This document shows, piece by piece, positions 23,105 to 34,465 of a DNA stretch of 64,000 nucleotides. The position numbers were made by a program, and so were the translations under genes. Origin of the DNA: Ottelia alismoides (Eukaryota; Streptophyta; Magnoliopsida; Alismatales; Hydrocharitaceae); NCBI GenBank assembly GCA_037367405.1, contig JAZKJV010003260.1, positions 103,200 through 167,199 on the forward strand, in the 5' to 3' direction. The stretch's first letter is position 1. Each line of letters begins with the position of its first letter. The notes below the pieces were generated by a model that ran no database searches, was not told the DNA's origin, and was given only the letters and a program-made list of their open reading frames with translations.

Positions 23105-25940
23105 TGTTGAATCCCATATTCATCAACATTACATTGAGTTTTTAACCCTCTATATTAGACTAAACAACTAGTTAAACATTTAACTAGATATGATTAACAC
23201 TATATACTTCGTATATAATTAGTGTTAATTATTTTAAATAAATAAGGTCTTAATTTATTATACATATGAGTCTATATGTTCTCTTTATTTTCTGTGTTTC
23301 CTATATATTTAAAGTCACATAAGACTAGAGTAATATTGTAAATAATATATTAAATACTAATTCTTATTCAAAAATACAAAAATGTACAAAAATAATTGAA
23401 ATCGATATATTTTACATCTATAAAATATCTACAAAAATATTAAAATATATGTGACGCATTTTGATTTTTAAGACTACATAAAAATTGTAGGTCTAAATAA
23501 GATACACAACTTTCATATAGAACACTTTTTAATTTGACTTTCTATTTTATTTTATTTGTGTTTTATTTTTATTTTAGCTTTTGAATTATTTCATTGGGTC
23601 ACGTGGTTGTAGTTGGGCTAGCCACGTGACCCGTTTCTTTATTCATTCCCGGCTCTCTTCTTATCCATCCGATCCTTCAATCAAAGGACTCCCCATTTAG
23701 CCACCTTCCTCCCATATGGAGCTTCTGATCAACTGATCAGATGATTCCCACCGACCCCATCACACCTAAATCAGGACCATTGGATCACTTGGTCCAACGG
23801 CTCCCATTGTCTTCAACCTCCACCGGTTGAGACCCCAGGTCCCAACTGCTCTCGCCGACGATTCTTCTCCCAAATTTAACTCCCTCCACACAAACCATCC
23901 TCCCTTGATTCTTGTGTTAAATGGAAGCACATTCATCTATCTTTCTTCGCCAACTCCTTCAATACCGCCTTCCACCTTAGCTTTGTTAATCGTCATTAGT
24001 TGAAACCTCCTCCCCTCAACTATAACTCTTATCAAAACCAAGAGGAGTTTGTTAGTTACCCCCATCCGCCTCTATGCGAGTGCCATTCGAGCTTTGTCCT
24101 CCTTCTTGTGACAATTAGAGAGAGAGAGAGAGAGATACATCGAATGAAGATAAGCGTGACTCCGAAAAGATCTATGGTTCCAACGGACGTGTCACATACC
24201 TACTCTAGGTCCTGCTCGAGCTCCGTGCTTGACGTGCATGTCAAGTAAAAACCAAGAGTCTTCAAGACTCCAACCAAGGTGCTCCATCTCACCCCCACCT
24301 TCTCCTTCATTCTTTAGGTAAACATTTGATTATCACCCCCTTGAGTTTCTAACTTTTAATTTGACACACGCACAAAACCTCAATTCCGATTTGATAAGCT
24401 CCATACCTTCGCCACATCTACGGCATATTTGCGCACCACATCGATTGCACTTCATCCGTCTCTAGATCTCTCTCCACGTTGATCCATTCTTCTTCCTGCA
24501 AGGAAGAAGACCCAATAGGGCTCCATCTCCAACCACCCCAACCATCCATTCATTTCACCACATTTCCCCTTTACTTCGAATCCCTTTGCTTCAACTATAC
24601 TACTAACCTGTGTAGGTACATGGATTCTTCAATGATCAGAAGCTTTCGAGCTTCTCAGATCAATTGCTCTGCCTCTGGCGTACCCTTGTCGAACCACCAC
24701 TCTAGCTACTACCTCCGCTTCATCGAACCTCCTCTGTCTTCGCCAACAGCCCATGAAGCTTCTCTGATCTTCAGTTGAACCAAGGCACAACGGAAGAGCA
24801 TCATAGCTCTCACAGGAGCTTTGTTGGGCTTCAGCCGCATGAGGAGGAGCTAACACAGGGATACACTATATGTGTTGTTGGATTGAATCTTCTCAGTTCG
24901 ATCCTATGGCTGGGATTCACTCAAAAAGCGAAGCCTCGAACCTTGGAGCTTTGGTAGTCCCTCACCTTCTCTGAAGGACCTACAGAGCTTCACGTGGCCC
25001 AAGCCATATGGGGACCTGAGGCTTGAGCTGAACTAGCCTGCACACAGTTTTTACGTACCCGTGTGGGCTATTTATAGGCCAGCCCCACCAACTTCTCCTA
25101 TTTGCAAAATAGTCTCCTCGTACACAAACTATTGCAGATAAGCCCCTCTGACTTTTTGTAATTGCTATTTAGACCGATTTGGACTATTTTGTAATGTTTT
25201 AAATAGTTTTAATTAAAATTTTCTTGCAAATATTCTCCTGGACTATTTATTTAATAACTTCTGTACTTTAAATCCAAATTGAATGATTCTGGTCTCGTTT
25301 GATTCGTACTTTTATGATCTTTCTACTAATGTCTTGTATATTCTGATTAGATGTGTAATTGATAATTATTTTACAGAACAAAGTCATTGACTGTCTTAGA
25401 TGTATTAATTTCTATTAAATTATTTTATTTCTAAAATTAGTACAAAATATGCTAATCAATCCTTAATGTTCTCATTCCTTTAATTGTATTTTAAAGTATA
25501 TTGAAGGAACTTTTTAGTTTTTTTTATAGGAATGCGTTTTCACATATTAGGAACGTAGGTGCTTCTTGATTAACTTGATTCATCACTTAGTTAAACATCT
25601 CGATTGTGCATTAATTGTAGAGTGAACTTTGTAGACCAATTCAAGTCCTTGGGAAAATAATTCAGAATCTCTTTTGTATATTTGATATGTGCTTGTTTGC
25701 GTTGCATTCAATTTATCTTGTAGCATTACATATTGCATTGAAAGTAAAATAGCTTTGAAAAAAAACAGCATTCATGCATTTGCCTTGTCTTAGAATATAT
25801 CAAATCAAATAACTTTGATATTTAAACTATAAAGTAGATAACCTAATGGCTTGTGTCCATGTGTTCGACCATGGATTTTTTCATGTTAAATTAAGCCACA
25901 CTCTCTTCATCGAGACACTTTATGTGTGGTTATGATCGAT
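23105..25940 (+). mobile_element. Second, diverged Athila/Tat-like LTR
   Basis: The start TGTTGAATCCCATATTCATC follows a polypurine tract and parallels TGATGAATACCCATTCATC at 4050. Internal order is the same as in the first LTR: AT-rich, then a more GC-rich, pyrimidine-rich middle (23.6-24.9 kb), then a section resembling the AAATAGTCCCC-type text at 6.3-6.7 kb (TTTGCAAAATAGTCTCC, 25.1 kb), and GTGTTCGACC near the end (25.86 kb, compare 7.53 kb). The right boundary is uncertain. Open frames inside are not gene-like. Confidence 0.5.
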
Positions 25941-26380
25941 CGCATTTGGCTCATGTTAAAATGATGCAGTATAAACATATCCAAATAGAGGATAATCAGT
26001 CATCATGGTGGCCATTGCAAGAGAAAGGTTGATGTTCAAATGTCACAAATGAAGAGCCAAGGTCGACGTTCAAATGTCACATGTCGTTCAAGGCCAAGAT
26101 ATAAACATTGCTAAATCACCGCAGTGACTGAATAACAACATCAATTTCAAGGTCTAGCTCGATGTTTTAATGTAATTATCGAGTTTTCTAAGGTAGACAA
26201 GGCTGTGTTGACATATCCTGAGTGACATAACTTAACATCACGTTAGCCATGCTTGACATTTAAAAGGACCAAATTCGATGTTTGTAAATGTTGATTTATG
26301 ATCAAAGTGTACTAATGAGTGGTGTTATATAGACCCTCACCAATGAATCTATGAATATACCACTTGTCCCTAATTTCAAG
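25941..26380. other. Intergenic, repeat-like DNA
   Basis: Words such as GTTCAAATGTCACA recur twice near 26035-26080. No coding or RNA gene is seen. Confidence 0.3.
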
Positions 26381-26486
26381 TATAAAAAAATTTTGTAACG
26401 AATAATATCATCGTTATATATTTAACCCCATATAACATATATTGACAGACTTTAAAAAAGAGCCACTATAGACCAATTTTGTTGTA
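26381..26486. mobile_element. Fragment of a CACTA miniature element
   Basis: The right end CCAATTTTGTTGTAGTG is the complement of a CACTACAACAAAATTGG terminus typical of plant CACTA elements, and GTAACGAATAATATC with CGTTATATATTTAAC matches internal text of the elements at 28.9 and 52.5 kb. The left end is missing. Confidence 0.5.
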
Positions 26487-26829
26487 GTGATTATATAGTT
26501 AATGCTGAATGATATACTAATCATTTTAATATACGTGTAGGCCATTTATGTGAAAGGTCCAGTATATAATAATCACAACCTAAATGGATTTATTATGAAA
26601 TAAATACTTGGGAATATAATGGTCAAGTCATGATTCCATCATCCATTATATCTCTGTCAACATTCTTATTTCTTTCTTGCCTCTCAAATTAACTAGATAA
26701 AAATGAGAGTAAACTCCACTTATTCTTTATTCCTCATTTCTCATCCAAACAAATTCAACAAATTAACAGCCATGGTAAAGATCTAAAGGTCATACAGACA
26801 CATGTGTGCGTGAGTGTGCATATGTATGT

Positions 26830-27120
26830 ATATATGTGTGTGTTAGGTTTTCTCCTGTAAAGATCGATTATTAATGTCTATGCACGAATCAACCTTGCTG
26901 ATCCAACTGAACATAAGGGAGTACAATCTCCCTTTAACTTTGAACCCAGAGTAACGATATTGAAGAGCCTCTGGAGGCAACATCTTATTGTTCTTCCCCA
27001 TATGATTTTCAAGAAAGATGAAAAGAGAACATGATGTTAAGCAGTGAATGTAGGTATATTGTCGAACCTCTATAAATCTTTGTCTCATATGACTGTGTAT
27101 ATTTCTGTATAAACATAGAT
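26830..27120. repeat. Dispersed repeat shared with about 56.4 kb
   Basis: GTGTTAGGTTTTCTCCTGT-AAAGAT here matches GTGTTAGGTTTTCTCTTGTGAAGAT at 56.39 kb. The 56.4 kb copy also has a TATA box and a leader, so this may be a copia LTR start. Only the first tens of bases align clearly. Confidence 0.35.
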
Positions 27121-27249
27121 TTTTGCTATGTTGTTAATTGAATCCATTCCTAACATCTGTGTGTACACAAACACACAAAAATACATGTGTACATGCATGC
27201 ATCTACATGTGTTTGTGTGTAAGAATATGATATGTACAACAAGATATAA

Positions 27250-28378
27250 TGGATTTTTAACCTACAAATCTTAGAATCTTTGTAAATTACATGCTCGACC
27301 ATGTAAATATCGTTATTATCCTCGTGACCTTTTAAAGTTGATAACTCTTACACCATATACTCTGAGGTTAACTCCCATCCATTTAACTATTAACTGGATT
27401 CCATTTTAAAAGTATGCATATTACCCTCATTCTTTATCAAATTTATAAAAGATACCCTGTCACCCTCCTCCTCACATTATCTTCCCCTCCACCTTCTACC
27501 TTCATTCCCAGCACCATCCCCGACCTTCTCCTCCCACCCAAGTGCCGCCCTGACCTCCCTCCGATGCCCCCACTCCTTCCAACACTGCCCACGCACTGTA
27601 CCCCGACCACCCAATCCCCATCTCCCATGACCCTACTCCTTCCCGCACCACAAATGACCAGATCTGGAGCCGAAGTTGGAGTGGCACCCTCGATGACAGT
27701 TGGATGAGCATGAAGGTGGAAGGCGTCTGACGCGTTGCAGTTGCTTGGTTGCCCAACTAAAATGGACGGATGGCACTGGATGAACATGAATGTCGAGGTG
27801 TCTGACGCGTTGCAGCTGCTTGGTTGCCCGACTAAGATGGACAGTGAACTCAGGTGGAGAGGAAAAGGTCGACATCCATTAGTTGCTTTTGTATTTGTTT
27901 ATTAGCCTCAAATATTTGATCATTCGATTCAAAAAATCATCCCAAAAATTCGTATAAACCATTTCCGTGATCGGAATGGATGATTTGTCCGTAAACTACA
28001 AAATTTTTGGTGTTTTGGTGCAGGATGAAGATGGGGTGAAGATAAAGGAAATAAAGAAGAAGAAGAAGAAGAATGTGGCATAAGAAGAGGAAGAAGAGGA
28101 AGAAGGAGAAATAGTGCCACCCTTTAGGTGACTCACCTGGCAAAGAAAGGGTGAGAGGAGACACGAAAAGAGATGGGGAGGTGGAAGATCCACCATCCAA
28201 TTCTCCTCTGATTAGGTCAACTTAGTATTAACCTAAGATATTGACTCAAATAAAAGTAAAAATACAGGATTCAAGGCGCAAGATGGAGCAACTTTACATG
28301 ATCGAAGAGACACTAACAATGTTTATATGATCGAGCATGTAATTTAGAAAGATCCTAGGACTCGGGGATAAAAATCCC
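27250..28378. mobile_element. Mutator-type TIR element with GC-rich cargo, element M1
   Basis: Perfect 9-bp target duplications AAGATATAA flank it (27241-27249 and 28379-28387). The ends are inverted repeats of about 60 bp: left TGGATTTTTAACC...AAATTACATGCTCGACCAT, right complement GGGATTTTTATCCCCGAG...AAATTACATGCTCGATCAT. A 9-bp duplication is the signature of the Mutator superfamily. No transposase is present. The interior (27.46-28.15 kb) is GC-richer and contains a 77-bp tandem duplication; this resembles Pack-MULE cargo, but I cannot name a parent gene. Confidence 0.88.
27700..27860. repeat. Tandem duplication of about 77 bp inside element M1
   Basis: Two units share GTCTGACGCGTTGCAG, TGCTTGGTTGCCC and ACTAA-ATGGAC with a few substitutions. 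Confidence 0.85.
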
Positions 28379-28734
28379 AAGATATAAATATGTATCTATA
28401 TATGTATGTATGCGGTGAATGTAAATATATGCCTGTATGTATTTGTGTGTGTATGATTCTTGGGCAACATGTGACGAATTCGTTGTTGTTATCCATGAAG
28501 TTACGTTAGCAATAGAAGTGTGCATGTCGATGAATGCCTCCAAACTGCCACACATCTGGTTGCTCCTGCATTGTTCTTATTAGGGTTTACATTTTTTTTG
28601 TTTACCACTGCTTATTTATTTACATCTCCTACGGGTAAAAAATACGTAAAATATCTTGGTGTTTAATTTTAATCCATCCTTGGTGCCAAATATCAACTTC
28701 CTTAACCGAGCACATTCAAGAAAATGTGTATGTT

Positions 28735-28870
28735 TGAGCCCACCTTATGGTCTGATAGTAGAAGCAGTGAGCTCCAAAGATCAGGGTTCAATCTTACCCT
28801 CCTCCCTTAAATCACTAAAAAAGGCCGTATGTTCATTTGTATCGTGTAATCTCTTATTCGTAGAACTACG
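28735..28870 (+). mobile_element. Possible tRNA-derived SINE
   Basis: GGTCTGATAGTAGAAGC resembles a pol III A box and GGGTTCAATC, about 30 bp later, resembles a B box. No poly(A) tail or target duplication was confirmed. Confidence 0.25.
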
Positions 28871-28931
28871 GGATTATTTGAAGTTAAAAAAGACTAAATT
28901 GTACAAAAGTCCCTCTACTACACCAATTTTA

Positions 28932-29318
28932 CACTACAAGAAAATTGACTTAAGACAATGAATAATTGGATATTCATTGCCATATCTTTCGACATTAAAT
29001 ATATACCACCAAATATTTTTGCTATAAAATCAACTTTTCTTCTTAAAGTTAGCAACAAATATCATATTCGTTGCCAAAGGTTAACAAAGCAACGATTTTT
29101 CCGTCGACTTATTCGTTAAAATTGGTATTACTCCTTGCTAAATTTAACAACGATTAGTCAAAAAAGTCAACGGATAATCATTGTTATATATTTTCGTTGC
29201 TAAAAATATAGCAACTAATAGGATATTCATTGAAAATTTAAAGAATGAAGTATTCATCATTATATATTTAACTATGAATGATAATTTACTCGTTACCTTA
29301 GTCAAATTTGCTATAGTG
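28932..29318. mobile_element. CACTA miniature element (387 bp)
   Basis: It starts CACTACAAGAAAA and ends TTTGCTATAGTG, and is flanked by a 3-bp duplication TTA on both sides (28929-28931, 29319-29321). Both features define CACTA (En/Spm) elements. It has no coding capacity. Internal phrases such as ATTCGTTGC and ATATATTTAACTA occur again in the elements at 26.4 and 52.5 kb. Confidence 0.85.
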
Positions 29319-29321
29319 TTA

Positions 29322-30994
29322 ATGTCGTATAGGAATTTTGAAAAGTAACAATGAAGTACTTGATATTGAAGATTTGTCTCAAATTGAATTTTGAATTAAG
29401 TGAAATAAAAAAAATAAATTTCAATATCCGTGCACAATACAGGAAGAAAGCTTAAAGATTAAATATCGCATAATTATTTCTTTAAAATTAAGGTATGACA
29501 CTAAAAATATGTGTATATCTTAGGGAGTTTTGTGTACTCTTTTTATTATTGAATTTTTACCCTGGTACTTCAGAAAAGAGCGGAGAAATAGTCACGTGAT
29601 TCCTCGCTCTTTGCAACCATCAGCTTTTTGCAAAAGTCAAAAGCTGATCCACATGACGGCCTATCTTTGTTTAATATCCATTGACCCTTAAACTATCTTA
29701 TGCTCATATTACGAAAATGGTCCAAAATTTGACGTAAATATCAAAAAGTTCCCGACAGTATCCGTAACATTATAGAGCATGAATTTCAGCATCATTGCAA
29801 TTTATCGACGACATTCCGTTTTTTCCATGAAAATATAAAAGTTGACCATATGTATTTATATTTACGCAATTAATATTTTTGATACATGGTGACACCTACC
29901 GTGAAAGGTTCCAATATATATCCCGGACTATTTTTACATCCTTTTATGCAATTAATCCTTTTTCATTTGTCCGTATATACTTATTGGAGTATACTTGATC
30001 AGATATGGAAATTCTACCCATCCTGAAAAACTCATAACTATGGAAGACGTCCAAGAGAGAATGTCACAAAAAAAAACTCTTAGGACATGTTTGGTAATAA
30101 GGTTGGGTTGAGTTGAAGTAATCTCCGATCAAAGGGCTAGCATATGTTAATACAAAGGCCCCGACATTGATTTCATCTCTCTCTTAAAAGGAAATTACGG
30201 TCAACTGAGTTGAAAGCCTTTGAGAGTTCGATCTGGATGCATGCTTGCCTTTTCCCATATCTTCAATCGAAGCTGACTGCTAGCTCGATAGTTTTACTCG
30301 GGTCACAATATTTATTGCAAAAAAGATAGAAGCATAAGTGTAGCTGTGAAAACTAGGAAGAGCAAAAGTATAGAAATATCTTTTTCAAAAGATATATGAG
30401 CGATATTAATATGACATTTATTGATAAATTTTCAGAGGGGTTGAGGTATAAGCAATTGTTGAAGGTGGGGAACTATAGAAAAAATGCATGAAATATGATC
30501 GGCTAATGTAAATATATATATAATAAAAAAATTTCATTTATTATATCATTATTATGAATTAGACAGCCATATACGAAATTTGTTTAACAAAAAGACACAA
30601 GTGTAAAACTCCCTTTCTAAAAGATATAATATTGAATTAGAACGTCATGTATGTAACTCGTTAAAAAAACAATAACAATAACATGAAGAAGAAAATCATA
30701 TGCAAAATTTCGTTTAGAATTCATAATTAAACTCCACATTAGATGACATAAAAATTTAAATAAACTCGAGTTACATGCCATCGCCGAAGCATTTCTGGAA
30801 GGAACTCTCACAAAAGAAAAGGTCCCCCCTTATAGTATTGGTGTGCGAGATCCATGTTGTTCTCAAGGTTCGACGGTCCACTCCCCATTGGCGTCATACC
30901 TCATAATTATTATCTTCTAACTATCATTTAAAGAATGAAATCAAGACCTCTCGAATGCTCGTAGTTTGTATATTTGACTTAGCATTAATGGTAA
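29322..30994. other. AT-rich intergenic DNA
   Basis: No gene, RNA gene or complete element recognised. At 30090-30110 ACATGTTTGGTAATAAGG resembles the end of a Tourist-like MITE but has no partner end. Confidence 0.4.
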
Positions 30995-31264
30995 GGGATA
31001 GTTACACCCACAACCCTGAGTAATTTCGCAATATCATTCATAACTATGCATAATCGCGAATTACATGGGAAACCTTGGATAGTTACTCCGTCTCACGCCC
31101 ATAACCCTCCATCAGTTTAATAGGTTAACTCAACTATATGAATGAGTTAATCTAACTCACCCTCAATCCAACGGTTAGGAAATAATAAAAAAATACGCCT
31201 CATTGGAGGCGGTGGAGTGGGCTTTCATTGCAGGTCGGTGCTGGGAGGGGGGCCTCGTGCAGGA

Positions 31265-31680
31265 GTTGGTGGTGGAAGCTGGCGGGGAAGGCAGGGGGTT
31301 GGTTTTTGGGTTGTCGTGCTGGAGGCTAACGGCGCGGGGGGGGGGGGGGGGTGTTCGTGCAGCAGGGTGATGGTGGAAGCTGGCAGGGTGCTGGTGGTGG
31401 GAGGGGGGTGTGCGGGGGTGGCTTCGTGCAGGATGTGGTGGTGGAAGCTGACGGGGAAGGTAGGGGGTTGGGTTGCCGTGTTGGAGCCTAACGGCGACCG
31501 GGGGGCGGGGGTTCTCAGGTGATGGTGGAAGCTTGTGGGAGGCAAAGGGTTTGCAGGAGGTGGTGGAAGCTGGCAGGGAAGTTAGGGGTCGGGTTGTCGT
31601 GCTGGAGGCTGGCGACGGGGGGGGGGGGGGGGGGGGGGGGCTTCATGCTGGAGGTGATGGTGGAAGCTGGCGGGGACGTG
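31265..31680. repeat. Irregular repeats of a GGTGGAAGCTGGC unit
   Basis: The words TGGTGGAAGCTGG or GATGGTGGAAGC recur at about 31269, 31371, 31438, 31519, 31560 and 31660 at varied spacing, with 11-22-base G runs near 31333-31350 and 31618-31640. Confidence 0.75.
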
Positions 31681-31857
31681 GGTTCTTCCATGATTTCTGA
31701 TTCCATGGCACGACAGAGGCATGGTCGCAAGGGGTTGGGTTCTTCCGTGATTTCGGATTCCATGGCATGACGGAGGCATTCCAATGACAGATCGTACCCG
31801 TCTCTGCCATCTTCGGGATTTGTCGGAGGTTCGAAGGAGGGATATCGAAGGGGCGGT

Positions 31858-32060
31858 GGTCTTTGCAGGAGGATGGCGGGTGGGTTGGGGGGCTTCGAAG
31901 GGGCGGAGGCGTGGTCGCGGTAAGGGGGGGGGGGGGGGTATTTTGCAGGGCGGCGGTGGAGTCTTTGCAGGAGGATGGCGGGTGGGTTGGGGGCTTCGAA
32001 GGGGCGGAGGCGTGGTCGCACTCGGGGGTTGGGGGTGCTTCGAGCGGAAGGGGAGCATGG
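31858..32060. repeat. About 103-bp GC-rich tandem duplication
   Basis: CTTTGCAGGAGGATGGCGGG followed by a shared G-rich block occurs at 31861 and 31964. It lies inside element M2. Confidence 0.85.
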
Positions 32061-32475
32061 GATCAGCAGGGCGGCAGCGGGATCTTTGCAGGAGGGTGAG
32101 GAGGCCTGCAGGTGGGGGCTATCTGGGGTTTTGGCCGAACAGACGGCATTGCAGAGCTCGGGGGAAGCTCTGTACGGGAGGGGGGGGGTGCTGCAGCTTC
32201 GATCGGAAGGGTGAGGCTGGGTTGCCGACGTGCAGGGGAGTAAGAGAGGAATAATGACATGTTTTATAAATAAAATTCAACATAAAGGGTAGATTTATCT
32301 TTTTAATCGAAACCGTCACATTTAACGGATATACCAAATTGAACATAACACAGGGTTATACCGTGTAAGAGTTAAACATTACTCGGGATTTCCCATGTAA
32401 TTCGTGATTATGCAGATTTATGAATGATATTGCGAAATTACTCAAAGTTATGGGTGTACTTATCCCTAATGGTAA

Positions 32476-33236
32476 ATAGGGTATTATTCATTCAATTTAA
32501 CAGTAAGATGGATGGAAGTTAACCAAATTAATTACGATGTAAGAGTTGGTAAGTTTACATGGGTTGTGAAGCAAATATAAAGTTTGCATTGCAGGGATTG
32601 CTGTGTAATTGTAGAAGTTTTGCCCTATTAAAATATATAAAAATGTGCAATTTTTCAAAAAAAAAAAGAGAAAGACTAAAAAATATACTAGTGCGGTGGT
32701 GGTATTTCCTTTCCAAACATGCATTTTGAAAAAATCGTGTTTGATATGACGTTTAAAAATACGTTGAAAATAGTAATACAATACAACGATTGTCGTCAAG
32801 AGTACATAAAGTCAAGTTATTATAACAGCACATTTTTTCCACAGGCATTGATATTTGCGAATTTAAGAGTGCAAAAATATTACGAAATTAATTAAGGAGA
32901 GGCGATCCAAAAAACAAGTTGATTAGAGTGATAATACATGTGGATGTGGTATGCGTTATATATCTGGCATCGTCCTAATGGGCACATACGTCCACATGAA
33001 CCCTTATAAACCTTTGCAAAAAGCCAACACATCTTTACAGCAAAGCCATCATCAAATCCCATTCATTTCAGCATCCTCTTTCCCCTTTCCATTTCCCTTT
33101 ATTTCCTCATCCAAGATGGATATTAAATTAGCTAAGCAACATAAACATACACTGATCAACATTATCATTAGCTAATGAGACCGCTCTCACGAGATCCATC
33201 GACGATAATATCCCCATCTCATTCCACGTGATTCCG
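32476..33236 (+). other. Possible promoter and first-exon stub
   Basis: A TATA box CCTTATAAACC at 33001-33011 precedes about 105 bp of pyrimidine- and CA-rich leader and an ATG at 33116 in good context (CCAAGATGG). The frame codes only for 19 residues (MDIKLAKQHKHTLINIIIS) before a stop. It could be the start of a gene whose rest was lost to the adjacent MITE, a noncoding transcript, or chance. The part from 32476 to 32900 shows nothing recognisable. Confidence 0.25.
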
Positions 33237-33239
33237 TAA

Positions 33240-33608
33240 GGGTGCGTTTGGTTGGCGGGTTAATGCGGGTTAAACTGATAGAGGGTAATCCGTTTTTGGA
33301 TTTTGGTGTTTGGATAGAGGGTTAAACTGGGGGTGGGTTAGAAGTGGGTTTGGGGTGATATGATTGTATTGAAGTTTGAAAAAGTGAGTAGTTATTGTGA
33401 TGTGATTGTATTGAAGTTCGGAAAAGTGAATAGAAGTGGAGTAGTTTATATTTTTTATATAATATGATGATATAATATATTATTTTTTGATAGGATTGAT
33501 GATAAAGAATTGATTTATTTAATTTTTTAAAAAGATAAAAAGTAGAGCCCAATTAAAAAGAGAAAGGAGTGGGTTAAGGAGGGTTTACCCCCTAACCGAA
33601 CAACCCCG
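33240..33608. mobile_element. Harbinger/Tourist-like MITE (369 bp)
   Basis: It begins GGGTGCGTTTGGTTGG, ends CTAACCGAACAACCCCG, and is flanked by TAA on each side (33237-33239, 33609-33611). A GGG...GTTTGGTT end and TAA duplication fit PIF/Harbinger MITEs. A partial internal duplication around GATTGTATTGAAGTT is present at about 33363 and 33404. Confidence 0.8.
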
Positions 33609-33901
33609 TAAGGATACTGGGCACCAGTGTTATTGTAAAAAAAGTAGGAATATAACTGTAATTGCATACTCTTGAATGGGAAAAGTGTAAAAATAATTCT
33701 TTTTCACATATTTAGCCTCTGAAAAATTACATAATTACGTATATTGCCCGGTAAACACTGTAATTACGCATATGACCCTGATGGTGTACACGAGAAATCC
33801 AAGATTAGTCCTTCGTGCCCAAAAGGACACACATGCTTCTGGTTTATCACATTCACGGGTCCCCAAATACGTTTAATATTCACGATATTATTATATATAG
33901 A

Positions 33902-34310
33902 GATAAATGGGCCTGCTTCCTAGGAGTATCCAACCGGACTACTCTCACACTTGTTTTTTTTCCATTTTTTTATTTTTTTAGAAAATAAAAATTGGTATAT
34001 TCATCATTATATCCCTCTAATATTGTATTAAAATTTCTTCAGAAACAGAGACTCCGAAACCCTCCATCCAGACACCATTTTTTTTAACGGTCGCAAAATT
34101 TTTTAAATCGACCATATCTAGATGGAGGCTGTAGGAGTCTCTGTTTCTGACTAAATTTTAATAGAATATTAGAGGGATATAATGATGAATATATAAAATT
34201 TTATTTTCTAAAAAAAATAAAAAAATAAGGGGTAAAATAGACGTGGGAGCAGCCCCATTTATCCTTACTTCTCCATGTGAGTAGCCAACAGGGCTACTCC
34301 ATTCCCCCAT
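33902..34310. mobile_element. Palindromic MITE, family A copy 2
   Basis: The central arms TTCAGAAACAGAGACTCC and GGAGTCTCTGTTTCTGA match copies 1 and 3. Outer parts carry GATAAATGGGCCTGC (left) and its complement at about 34248-34262, plus GGAGTA/TACTCC words. The ends are rearranged, so no target duplication could be set. It lies immediately upstream of the kinase gene TATA box. Confidence 0.75.
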
Positions 34311-34315
34311 TTTTT

Positions 34316-34323
34316 TATAAATA
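34316..34323 (+). promoter_or_regulatory. TATA box of the receptor-like kinase gene
   Basis: TATAAATA lies 143 bp before the ATG. The palindromic MITE ends only a few bases upstream, so the distal promoter is transposon-derived. Confidence 0.55.
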
Positions 34324-34465
34324 CTTCGTCACCGGCACTTTCGACTCATGTAAATATAATACAATACCCCGCCACTTCCACCCTCCTCCGCCACCGCCTC
34401 CGTCTCCGCCACCACCACCGTATGACTCCATCCTCGACACCGCCACCATCATCATCCATCCACCA

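Larger units (their letters stand above)
30995..32466. mobile_element. Mutator-type TIR element with GC-rich cargo, element M2
   Basis: Perfect 9-bp target duplications TAATGGTAA lie at 30986-30994 and 32467-32475. The ends are near-identical inverted repeats of about 90 bp, starting GGGATAGTTACACCC on the left and complement GGGATAAGTACACCC on the right, sharing AATTTCGCAATATCATTCAT. The interior (31.2-32.25 kb) is extremely G-rich, with poly-G runs and tandem repeats, and has no transposase. GC-rich cargo in a Mutator-type element is the Pack-MULE pattern. The end sequences match element M3 at 59.2-61 kb in opposite orientation. Confidence 0.92.

Noticed and set aside
27929..28200. Ser/Leu-rich frames resembling a signal peptide
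   Set aside because: They read AAGAAG and GGAAGA tracts in antisense inside a Mutator-type element.
31217..32260. Gly-rich and Pro-rich frames at 31-32 kb
   Set aside because: Products of G-rich tandem repeats in a Mutator-type element; no conserved motif.
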